Assembly: GCA_027458945.1 (NCBI GenBank)
Contig: DAIDOU010000234.1
Coordinates: 1 to 18,118, forward strand
Direction of reading: 5' to 3'
From: Acidobacteriota bacterium
GTDB taxonomy: Bacteria; Acidobacteriota; Thermoanaerobaculia; Thermoanaerobaculales; Thermoanaerobaculaceae
DNA: 18,118 nt
The position numbers and the translations under genes were made by a program. Positions 7,978 through 14,117 of the stretch are shown piece by piece (positions within the stretch are counted from its first letter, which is position 1; each line of letters opens with the position of its first letter). A model generated the notes under the pieces. It did no database searches and was not told where the DNA came from. It saw nothing but the letters and a program-made list of their open reading frames with translations.

Positions 7978-8514
7978 ATGAGCGAGCGGGACAGCCAATT
8001 CATCGATCACGTGGTGAACATCAACCGCGTCACCAAGGTCGTCAAGGGCGGCAAGAACTTCTCGTTCTCCGCCCTGGTGGTCGTCGGCGACGGCAACGGC
8101 AAGGTCGGCTTCGGCACCGGCAAGGCGCGTGAAGTGCCGCAGGCGATCCGCAAGGCGACCGAAGCGGCGCGGCGCGTGATGATCACCGTGCGCCGCAGCG
8201 GCACGACGATTCCGCACGAGGTCATCGGCCATTTCGGGGCGGGCAGGGTGTTGCTCCGTCCGGCCTCGCCCGGCACCGGCGTGATCGCCGGCGGCGCCGT
8301 GCGCGCCATCGCCGAGGCGGCCGGGATCGCGGACGTGCTCACCAAGTCGCTCGGCACGACCAACCCGCACAACCTGGTGCGCGCGACGTTCGAGGCGCTC
8401 GAGCAGCTGACGACGAGCGACGAGGTGTCGCAGCTCCGGCGCAGCTCCGGCGAGGTCGAGGTGGCCGAGGACGTCGAGCCGGCGGCCGGCCCGCTCCCGG
8501 AGGTCGAGGTATGA
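7978..8514 (+). CDS. rpsE: 30S ribosomal protein S5, with a short acidic tail
   Basis: 178 residues (E. coli 166). The double-stranded RNA-binding domain (about residues 8-75) includes NINRVTKVVKGGKNFSFSAL and GNGKVGFGTGKAREVP; the second domain has GVIAGGAVRAIAEAAGI and KSLGTTNPHNLVRATFEAL. After the usual end at SQLRRSSG it has roughly 18 extra acidic residues ending PLPEVEV. S5 lines the mRNA entry tunnel and contributes to decoding accuracy with S4 and S12. The stop overlaps the rpmD ATG by 4 nt. Confidence 0.98.
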   Translation: MSERDSQFIDHVVNINRVTKVVKGGKNFSFSALVVVGDGNGKVGFGTGKAREVPQAIRKATEAARRVMITVRRSGTTIPHEVIGHFGAGRVLLRPASPGTGVIAGGAVRAIAEAAGIADVLTKSLGTTNPHNLVRATFEALEQLTTSDEVSQLRRSSGEVEVAEDVEPAAGPLPEVEV

Positions 8515-8909
8515 CGACGCGACGCAAGACGACGACGCCGACGCTGCGCATCACGCAGGTGCGCAGCATCATCGGTAACCAGGAACGGGTGAAGCGCGTG
8601 GTCACCAGCGGCCTCGGGCTCGGCCGTATCGGCCAGACCGTCGTGCTTCCCGACAACTCTTACACCCGCGGGATGATCGCCAAGACCGCCCACATCGTGA
8701 GGTTCGAGGAGGTGGCGGCGTCCGCGCACGCCGCCAAGCCCGAGACGGCGGTCCCGGATGCGGTCGACAAGCTGGTCGAGTCCGTGGTCGCGGCGCCGGT
8801 GAAGGCGCCTCGGAAGAAGAAGGCCGTCGAGGCCGAGGGCACGGAGCAGCCGGCCCAGGCGCCGGCGCGGGCCTCGCGCGCTCGCGCCGCGGCGAAGGAC
8901 GAGGAGTAA
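8511..8909 (+). CDS. rpmD: 50S ribosomal protein L30 with a 65-residue C-terminal extension
   Basis: 132 residues, about twice the usual 60. The L30 fold occupies residues 12-67: LRITQVRSIIGNQERVKRV, then LGLGRIGQTVVLPDN and RGMIAKTAHIVRFEE. Residues 68-132 are a low-complexity tail rich in Ala, Lys, Glu and Pro, with a basic cluster PRKKKA and a final acidic KDEE. The tail stays in frame, shows no stop or frameshift, and runs to TAA 3 nt before rplO, so it is part of the gene. The start overlaps the rpsE stop (ATGA). L30 is a peripheral 50S protein; the role of the tail is unknown. Confidence 0.95.
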   Translation: MTTRRKTTTPTLRITQVRSIIGNQERVKRVVTSGLGLGRIGQTVVLPDNSYTRGMIAKTAHIVRFEEVAASAHAAKPETAVPDAVDKLVESVVAAPVKAPRKKKAVEAEGTEQPAQAPARASRARAAAKDEE

Positions 8910-8912
8910 GCC

Positions 8913-9359
8913 ATGGAGCTGCACAACCTTTCACCGAAGGCAGGATCGACGAAGGACCGCAAACGGGTCGGCCGCGGGCCCGGCTCAGGCAACGGTAAGA
9001 CTGCAGGCAAGGGCCACAAGGGCCAGCTCTCACGGTCGGGCCACAGCCACAAGCGCAACTTCGAGGGCGGCCAGATGCCGCTCGTGCGCCGCATGCCTAA
9101 GCGCGGCTTCACCAACATCTTCCGCAAGGAGTTCGTGATCGTCAACGTGGGGCAGCTCGAGCGCTTCCCGGCGGGCTCCGAGGTCACCCCCGACCTGCTG
9201 CTGGCCGAGGGCGTGATCTCCCAACTGCGCGACGGCCTCAAGATCCTCGGCGACGGGTCGCTGTCGCGCAAGCTCACCGTCCGCGCGCACAAGTTCTCCA
9301 AGAAGGCCCAGGAGACGATCCAGGCCGCCGGCGGCGCCTGTGAGGTGATCGGGCAATGA
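8913..9359 (+). CDS. rplO: 50S ribosomal protein L15
   Basis: 148 residues (E. coli 144). The extended N-terminal arm holds RKRVGRGPGSGNGKTAGKGHKGQ-type sequence with GFEGGQMP-like FEGGQMPLVRRMPKRGFTN; the globular C-terminal part has LKILGDGSLSRKLTVRAHKFS and ends AAGGACEVIGQ. L15 binds the core of 23S rRNA late in assembly. ATG 8913 follows GAGGAGTAAGCC. The stop overlaps the secY ATG by 4 nt. Confidence 0.98.
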   Translation: MELHNLSPKAGSTKDRKRVGRGPGSGNGKTAGKGHKGQLSRSGHSHKRNFEGGQMPLVRRMPKRGFTNIFRKEFVIVNVGQLERFPAGSEVTPDLLLAEGVISQLRDGLKILGDGSLSRKLTVRAHKFSKKAQETIQAAGGACEVIGQ

Positions 9360-10738
9360 TCGAAAGCCTGCGCAACATCTTCTCGATCCCGGACCTGCGC
9401 AAGCGGGTCATCTTCACCTTCCTGCTGCTGGCGGTGTACCGGCTGGGCGCGTTCATCCCGACGCCGGGCGTCGACCCGGTGGCGATCGCCGAGTTCACCA
9501 ACCAGGCGAAGGGAACGATCCTCGGCTTCCTCAACCTGTTTTCCGGCGGCGCGCTGGGGCGCATGACGATCTTCGCCCTCGGCATCATGCCGTACATCTC
9601 GGCGTCGATCATCCTGCAGCTCCTCACCGTGGTGTGGCCGTACCTGGAAAAGCTGTCGAAGGAAGGCGAGCTCGGGCGCAAGAAGATCACACAGTGGACC
9701 CGCTACGGCACGGTCGTGATCTCGATCGTGCAGTCGCTCGGCATCTCGTTCTTCCTCGAGAAGACCTCGGCGCCCGGCGGCCTCGCGCTGGTGCCGCACC
9801 CGGGCTGGGGGTTCCGCTTCATGACGGTGCTGACGCTCACCACCGGGACCGCGTTCGTCATGTGGCTCGGCGAGCAGATCACCGAGCGCGGCGTCGGCAA
9901 CGGGATCTCGCTCATCATCTTCGCCGGGATCGTCGTCGGCCTGCCGCGCGGGATCATCAACACCTTCGAGGACCTGCGCACGGGGAGCATGTCGATCATC
10001 ACGGCGCTGATCTTCATCGTGTTCGCGGTGCTCGTAGTCGGTGCGATCGTGCTGATGGAACGCGCCCAGCGCCGCATCCCGGTGCAGTACGCCAAGCGCG
10101 TGGTGGGCCGTAAGATGTACGGCGGGGCAAGCACCTACCTGCCGCTGCGCCTCAACACCGGCGGCGTGATCCCGGTGATCTTCGCCGCGTCGATCCTCTC
10201 CTTCCCGCAGACGATCGGGCAGATGATCGACAACCCGATCATCAAGTCGATCACCCGCGCGCTGCAGTGGGGGGAGCCGCTGTACAACCTGATCTACTTT
10301 GCGTCGATCATCTTCTTTTGCTACTTCTACACCTCGATCATCTTCAATCCGCAGGACACCGCCGAGAACATGCAGAAGTACGGTGGCTTTATCCCCGGCA
10401 TCCGTCCGGGGCAGCGCACCGCCGACTTCATCGACATGACGCTCACCCGCATCACGCTGGTCGGCGCCATCTACCTGGCGCTCGTCGCGATCCTCCCCGA
10501 GATCCTGATCGCCGGCTTCAAGGTGGCGACGATCCCGTTCATCGGCGGCGCCCTCGACGCGTTCCTGCCGCGGTGGTTCACCGAGGGTCTCGGCATCAAG
10601 TTCTACTTCGGCGGCACCTCGCTGCTGATCGTGGTCGGGGTCGCGATGGACACCGTGCAGCAGATCGAGGCGCAGATGGTGATGCGCCACTACGACGGCT
10701 TCGTGAAGGGCCGCCGCGTGCGCGGCCGCAGGGGGTGA
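9356..10738 (+). CDS. secY: Protein translocase channel subunit SecY, with an enlarged last periplasmic loop
   Basis: 460 residues (E. coli 443). A ten-helix inner-membrane protein that forms the protein-conducting channel with SecE and SecG. The first membrane helix is about residues 18-35, ending FIPTPGVDP; the plug region follows with LNLFSGGALGRMTIFALGIMP. The C5 loop has YGGFIPGIRPG with the conserved arginine used for SecA and ribosome docking. Between the ninth and tenth helices there are 33 residues (383-415) where E. coli has 9. The C-terminal loop reads MRHYDGFVKGRR. It overlaps rplO by 4 nt; GAGGTGATC at 9342-9350 is a good ribosome binding site. Confidence 0.98.
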   Translation: MIESLRNIFSIPDLRKRVIFTFLLLAVYRLGAFIPTPGVDPVAIAEFTNQAKGTILGFLNLFSGGALGRMTIFALGIMPYISASIILQLLTVVWPYLEKLSKEGELGRKKITQWTRYGTVVISIVQSLGISFFLEKTSAPGGLALVPHPGWGFRFMTVLTLTTGTAFVMWLGEQITERGVGNGISLIIFAGIVVGLPRGIINTFEDLRTGSMSIITALIFIVFAVLVVGAIVLMERAQRRIPVQYAKRVVGRKMYGGASTYLPLRLNTGGVIPVIFAASILSFPQTIGQMIDNPIIKSITRALQWGEPLYNLIYFASIIFFCYFYTSIIFNPQDTAENMQKYGGFIPGIRPGQRTADFIDMTLTRITLVGAIYLALVAILPEILIAGFKVATIPFIGGALDAFLPRWFTEGLGIKFYFGGTSLLIVVGVAMDTVQQIEAQMVMRHYDGFVKGRRVRGRRG

Positions 10739-10742
10739 GCGG

Positions 10743-11411
10743 ATGGTGACTCGAGCCCTCGACGTGGTGCTGCTCGGCCCGCCCGGCGCCGGCAAGGGGA
10801 CGCAGGCCAAGCGGGTCGCGGCCGCGTTCGGCCTGCTGCACATCTCGACCGGGGACCTGCTGCGCGACGAGGTCGCCAGGGGCACGGCGCTCGGGCAGGA
10901 GGCCAAGGGGTTCATGAACCGGGGCGAGCTGGTCCCGGACGAGGTGGTTGGCAAGATGCTCGCCAAGCGCCTGCACAGCCAACAGGCGGCCCTCGGCGGC
11001 GTGTACGACGGCTACCCGAGGACGACGGCCCAGGGGAACCTCCTCGACGGGCTGCTCGCCGAGCTCGGCCGGCGCGTCGACGCGGTGCTCTACCTCAACG
11101 TCCCGGACTCCGACCTCCTGGCGCGGATCACCGGCCGCCGCTCGTGCCCGGCGTGCGGCGCGGTCTACCACGTGACGGCGCAGCCGCCCAAGGCGGACGG
11201 CGTCTGCGACTCCTGCGGCGGCGCGCTCGTGCAGCGCGAGGATGACCGCGAGGAGGTGGTGCGCGAGCGCCTGCGCGTCTACCGCGAGCACACGGCGCCG
11301 CTGCTCGAGTTCTACCGCGGGCGCAAGATCCTGCGCGAGGCGGACGGGAGCGTCGAGCCGGACGAGGTGTTCAAGCGGCTGCGGGAAGCGCTGGGGACCG
11401 TGCGGGCATGA
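10743..11411 (+). CDS. adk: Adenylate kinase, zinc-lid type
   Basis: 222 residues, the long-lid form. It interconverts ATP + AMP and 2 ADP in the cytoplasm. The P-loop GPPGAGKGT is at residues 12-20, the AMP site ISTGDLLR at 34-41, and DGYPRT at 89-94 (usually DGFPRT). The lid carries four cysteines, C135-x2-C138 and C155-x2-C158, a structural zinc site typical of Gram-positive and many other non-enteric enzymes. ATG 10743 is 4 nt after the secY stop with GGTGAG close upstream. Position between secY and map is the usual spc-alpha junction. Confidence 0.98.
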   Translation: MVTRALDVVLLGPPGAGKGTQAKRVAAAFGLLHISTGDLLRDEVARGTALGQEAKGFMNRGELVPDEVVGKMLAKRLHSQQAALGGVYDGYPRTTAQGNLLDGLLAELGRRVDAVLYLNVPDSDLLARITGRRSCPACGAVYHVTAQPPKADGVCDSCGGALVQREDDREEVVRERLRVYREHTAPLLEFYRGRKILREADGSVEPDEVFKRLREALGTVRA

Positions 11412-12163
11412 TGATCCTGAAGACCCCCGACGAGCTGGCGGTCATGGACCGGGCCAACGCCTTGCTGCACGAGACGTTGCGCCTCGTGGTCGAGGCCGCC
11501 AGGCCGGGTGTGTCGACCTGGGAGCTCGACCGGCTCGCAGAGGACCACATCCGGACGCACGGCGGCGTCCCCGCCTTCAAGGGGTATCGGGGGTACCCGG
11601 CCACGCTGTGCACGTCGGTCAACGACGTGATCGTGCACGGTATCCCGTCGAAGACGCAGCTGTTGCGCGACGGCGACATCGTGGGCGTCGACGGCGGCGT
11701 GGTGCTCGACGGGTTCGTCGGCGACGCGGCGGTGACGGTGGCGATCGGCGAGGTCGCGCCGGAGGCGGCGCGGCTGATGCAAGTGACGAAGCGCTGCCTC
11801 GAGCTGGCGGTCGAGTTCGTCCGGCCCGGCCAGCGGCTCACGGACATCGGCGAGGTGATCCAGAGCCACGCCGAGGCGGCCGGCTTCTCGGTGGTCCGCG
11901 AGCTGGTCGGGCACGGGATCGGCCGTGCGATGCACGAGGATCCCCAGGTCTTCAACTACGGGCCGGGGGGGCGGGGCCCGGAGCTGCGGCCCGGCCTCGT
12001 GCTGGCGATCGAGCCGATGATCAACGCGGGGAAGGCCGGCGTCTCGTTCGACGACGACGGCTGGACAGCGCGCACCGAAGACGGTAAGCTTTCCGCTCAT
12101 TTCGAGTACTCGGTGGCCGTGACCGAGAACGGCCCCTGGGTTCTCGGTGTGGGCGGAAGGTAG
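11408..12163 (+). CDS. map: Type I methionine aminopeptidase
   Basis: 251 residues, the type Ia length. It removes the initiator methionine from new proteins after deformylation. The five metal ligands are all present: D95 and D106 (GVDGGVV ... GDAAV), H169 (GHGIGR), E202 (AIEPMIN) and E233 (HFEYSVAV); catalytic His77 lies in VIVHGIPS. No N-terminal zinc-finger extension is seen. The ATG overlaps the adk stop (ATGA, 11408-11411); ATG 11411 is an equally possible start one codon later. No strong ribosome binding site is visible, fitting translational coupling to adk. Confidence 0.98.
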   Translation: MMILKTPDELAVMDRANALLHETLRLVVEAARPGVSTWELDRLAEDHIRTHGGVPAFKGYRGYPATLCTSVNDVIVHGIPSKTQLLRDGDIVGVDGGVVLDGFVGDAAVTVAIGEVAPEAARLMQVTKRCLELAVEFVRPGQRLTDIGEVIQSHAEAAGFSVVRELVGHGIGRAMHEDPQVFNYGPGGRGPELRPGLVLAIEPMINAGKAGVSFDDDGWTARTEDGKLSAHFEYSVAVTENGPWVLGVGGR

Positions 12164-12172
12164 GGAGAGGGT

Positions 12173-12391
12173 ATGGCGAAAGAGGAGGCCATCGAGGTGA
12201 TGGCCACCGTGGTGGAGGCCCTACCGAACGCGGTGTTCAGGGTCGAGTTGGAGAACGGTCACGAGGTGCTGGCGCACATCTCGGGCAAGATGCGGAAGCA
12301 CTTCATCCGCATCCTGCCGGGCGACAAGGTCCTGGTGGAGCTGTCGCCGTACGACCTGACGCGGGGACGGATCGTGTACAGGTACAAGTAA
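12173..12391 (+). CDS. infA: Translation initiation factor IF-1
   Basis: 72 residues, exactly the E. coli length. A single S1-type OB-fold: MAKEEAIEVMATVVEALPNA, then FRVELENGHEVLAHISGKMR, and LPGDKVLVELSPYDLTRGRI with the end VYRYK. IF-1 binds the A site of the 30S subunit and aids IF-2 and IF-3 in start-site selection. GGGAGAGGGT precedes ATG 12173, 9 nt after map. Downstream lies the longest gap within the superoperon. Confidence 0.98.
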   Translation: MAKEEAIEVMATVVEALPNAVFRVELENGHEVLAHISGKMRKHFIRILPGDKVLVELSPYDLTRGRIVYRYK

Positions 12392-12419
12392 CCGCGAATC
12401 GCCAGCGGCAATTCGCGGT
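12391..12419 (+). repeat. Perfect 9-bp inverted repeat (hairpin) just after infA
   Basis: The arms 12391-12399 (ACCGCGAAT) and 12411-12419 (ATTCGCGGT) are exact reverse complements. Inside them, after one mismatch, GCC (12401-12403) can pair with GGC (12407-12409) around an AGC loop. The first base is the last base of the infA stop codon. There is no T-run after it (CGTCCCGAG follows), so it is not an intrinsic terminator. In the transcript it could act as an RNA stability or processing hairpin between infA and rpmJ; that role is inference. Confidence 0.85.
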
Positions 12420-12443
12420 CGTCCCGAGCGCAGCGAGGGATCC
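12420..12443 (+). repeat. REP-like dispersed repeat element
   Basis: The sequence CGTCCCGAGCGCAGCGAGGG followed by ATCC lies directly after the preceding hairpin. It can fold as TCCC (12422-12425) with GGGA (12437-12440), then tandem G-A and A-G mismatches, then GC/GC around a GCA loop. From memory, near-identical strings recur in intergenic regions of many high-GC genomes, including Acidobacteriota, and produce spurious reverse-strand peptides such as GIPRCARDD. Whether it is repeated in this genome cannot be seen from one window, which contains one copy. Confidence 0.6.
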
Positions 12444-12477
12444 CGTGGCATGGTGGGAAAGCCGGCTGCACGGATCC
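12438..12477 (+). repeat. Imperfect inverted repeat in the infA-rpmJ gap
   Basis: GGATCCCGTG (12438-12447) and CACGGATCC (12469-12477) are reverse complements except for one missing base, separated by 21 nt. It overlaps the right end of the REP-like element, so the two may form one larger folded unit. No T-run follows, and no open frame of interest lies in between. The remaining spacer up to rpmJ (12478-12530) holds only purine-rich sequence and an AGGAGGA at 12504-12510. Confidence 0.5.
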
Positions 12478-12530
12478 TGGTGGAAGCGAAAGGTGGCGGC
12501 GGCAGGAGGATTTGGAAAGGGTCAGCGCGT

Positions 12531-12644
12531 ATGAAAGTTCGCTCTTCGGTCCGGAAGATATGCAGCAAGTGCAAGATCGTGGTGCGCAAAGGGGTGGTTC
12601 GCGTCATCTGCGAGAACCCCAAGCACAAGCAGCGTCAGGGTTGA
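12531..12644 (+). CDS. rpmJ: 50S ribosomal protein L36, zinc-binding form
   Basis: 37 residues, the zinc-ribbon (C+) form: ligands C11, C14, C27 and H32 in KICSKCKIVVRKG and ICENPKHKQRQG. The open frame runs upstream to 12450, but ATG 12531 gives the canonical MKVRSSVRKIC. The probable ribosome binding site is GGAAAGGG (12514-12521), about 10 nt before the start; a stronger AGGAGGA lies too far upstream at 12504-12510. L36 is the smallest 50S protein and binds deep in 23S rRNA near L6. It opens the alpha block after a 139-nt gap. Confidence 0.98.
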   Translation: MKVRSSVRKICSKCKIVVRKGVVRVICENPKHKQRQG

Positions 12645-12658
12645 TGAGGAGGTAGGCT

Positions 12659-13042
12659 GTGGCACGCATTGTGGGCGTCGATCTTCCCCAGAACAAGCAT
12701 GTGGAGATCGGTCTGACGTACATCTACGGCATCGGCCGCTCGCTGTCGCTCTCGGTTCTGAGCAAGGCCAAGGTCGATCCGGCGATCCGCGTCAAGGATC
12801 TCTCCGAGGACGAGGTGCGCCGCATCACCCGCGTGATCCAGGACGACCTGAAGGTCGAGGGTGATCTGCGCAAGGACGTCGCGATGAACATCAAGCGGCT
12901 GATGGAGATCGGCAGCTATCGCGGCATCCGCCACCGGCGCGGCCTGCCGGTGCGCGGGCAGCGCACCCATACCAACTCGCGTACCCGCAAGGGGCCGAGG
13001 CGCGGCACCGTGGCGAAGAAGAAGAAGGCGACAAAGACCTAG
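12659..13042 (+). CDS. rpsM: 30S ribosomal protein S13
   Basis: 127 residues (E. coli 118). It starts at GTG 12659 behind GATGAGGAGG, giving MARIVGVDLPQNKHVEIGLTY. Later signatures are YGIGRSLSLSVL, GSYRGIRHRRGLPVRGQRT and the basic C-terminal tail THTNSRTRKGPRRG that reaches toward the P-site tRNA. S13 contacts L5 and the A-site finger, forming the bridges that move during subunit rotation. A lysine-rich end (AKKKKATKT) slightly extends the tail. Confidence 0.98.
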   Translation: MARIVGVDLPQNKHVEIGLTYIYGIGRSLSLSVLSKAKVDPAIRVKDLSEDEVRRITRVIQDDLKVEGDLRKDVAMNIKRLMEIGSYRGIRHRRGLPVRGQRTHTNSRTRKGPRRGTVAKKKKATKT

Positions 13043-13059
13043 GGTAGAGGAAGGCACGC

Positions 13060-13461
13060 ATGGCAAAGGCGACCAAGGCTGCAAAGAAGGGCACCCGCCG
13101 GCGCGAACGCAAGAGCGTCCCGCACGGCGTCGCCCACATTCAGGCCACGTTCAACAACACGATCGTCACGATCACTGACCCGACCGGCGGCGCTCTGTGC
13201 TGGAGCTCGGCGGGACGTATCGGCTACAAGGGTTCCCGCAAGGGGACGCCGTACGCGGCCCAGCTCGCCGCCCGCAACGCGGCCGAGCAGGCGCAGGAGC
13301 ACGGCGTCCGCACGGTGGACGTGGAGCTGAAGGGCCCCGGTGCCGGGCGCGAGTCGGCGATCAGGGCGCTTGCGGCGTCGGGCCTGGAGATCAAGAGCAT
13401 CAAGGACGTGACGCCCATCCCGCACAACGGCTGCAGGCCGCCGAAGCGGCGTCGGGTGTAA
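13060..13461 (+). CDS. rpsK: 30S ribosomal protein S11
   Basis: 133 residues (E. coli 129). Core motifs: GVAHIQATFNNTIVTITDPT, ALCWSSAGRIGYKGSRKGTP and the end TPIPHNGCRPPKRRRV. The Asn-Gly in HNGC is the site that forms isoaspartate in E. coli S11. S11 lies on the 30S platform beside the mRNA exit and the anti-Shine-Dalgarno region, with S18 and S21. GGTAGAGGAAGG precedes ATG 13060. Spacing to rpsM is 17 nt and to rpsD 19 nt. Confidence 0.98.
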   Translation: MAKATKAAKKGTRRRERKSVPHGVAHIQATFNNTIVTITDPTGGALCWSSAGRIGYKGSRKGTPYAAQLAARNAAEQAQEHGVRTVDVELKGPGAGRESAIRALAASGLEIKSIKDVTPIPHNGCRPPKRRRV

Positions 13462-13480
13462 GGGCAACGGGGAGGTACGA

Positions 13481-14107
13481 GTGGCACGCTATCACGAGCC
13501 GGTTTGCCGGCTATGCCGTCGCGAGGGGATGAAGCTCTTCCTCAAGGGGGAACGGTGCTTCAAGGAGAAGTGCGCCGTCGAGCGGCGCTCCTACGCGCCG
13601 GGGCAGCACGGGAAGCGCCGCAACAAGATGCAGCCGTACGGGTTGCAGCTGCGCGAGAAGCAGAAGGTGCGCCGCGTCTACGGCGTGCTCGAGGCGCAGT
13701 TCAGGCGTTACTTCGCCGAGGCCGCGCGCCAGCGGGGCGTGACCGGCGATAACCTCCTGCGCTTGCTCGAGCTGCGTCTCGACAACGTCGTCTACTCGCT
13801 GGGCTTCGCCTCGTCGCGCTCACAGGCCCGCCAGCTCATCCGGCACGGGCACGTGCTGGTGAACGGGCGGCGGAACGACATCCCGTCGTTCCAGGTCAAG
13901 CCCGGGATGGAAGTGGCGCTCAAGGACAAGCTGCGGGCCAACGCGTTCGTCAACGAGGCGCTCGACACGGCGCAGGGCCGCGGCGTGCCGCCGTGGCTCG
14001 AGCTCGACGGCGAGAACTACAAGGGCAAGGTTCTGGCGCTGCCCACACGTGAGGACATCCGCTTGCCGATCCAGGAGCAGCTGGTCGTCGAGCTGTACTC
14101 GCGGTGA
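13481..14107 (+). CDS. rpsD: 30S ribosomal protein S4, zinc-binding form
   Basis: 208 residues (E. coli 206). It starts at GTG 13481 behind GGGGAGG. An N-terminal zinc site is present with C9, C12, C26 and C31 (PVCRLCRREG ... ERCFKEKC), unlike E. coli S4, which lacks the full set. The S4 RNA-binding domain is about residues 98-160, with RLDNVVYSLGFASSRSQARQ and HGHVLVNGRRNDIPS. S4 starts 30S assembly and in E. coli represses the alpha operon through a pseudoknot near rpsM; no such structure could be identified here by eye. Confidence 0.98.
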   Translation: MARYHEPVCRLCRREGMKLFLKGERCFKEKCAVERRSYAPGQHGKRRNKMQPYGLQLREKQKVRRVYGVLEAQFRRYFAEAARQRGVTGDNLLRLLELRLDNVVYSLGFASSRSQARQLIRHGHVLVNGRRNDIPSFQVKPGMEVALKDKLRANAFVNEALDTAQGRGVPPWLELDGENYKGKVLALPTREDIRLPIQEQLVVELYSR

Positions 14108-14117
14108 GGAGGTCGTA

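Noticed and set aside
8660..10966. 768-codon open frame on the minus strand opposite rpmD, rplO, secY and adk
   Set aside because: It is a shadow of GC-rich coding DNA. The + strand carries recognisable proteins throughout, and the minus translation is low-complexity His/Arg/Asp-rich with no known motif.
12391..12419. Hairpin after infA as an intrinsic terminator
   Set aside because: No T-run follows, and the downstream alpha genes have no evident promoter of their own.
12450..12530. Upstream extension of rpmJ to ATG 12450
   Set aside because: L36 is 37-38 residues throughout bacteria and the extension would include part of the inverted repeat; ATG 12531 gives the conserved N-terminus.
12512..12655. 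TTG-started frame over rpmJ just downstream of AGGAGGA (12504-12510)
   Set aside because: The spacing between the site and the TTG is too short, the predicted peptide has no family resemblance, and rpmJ in another frame is unmistakable.
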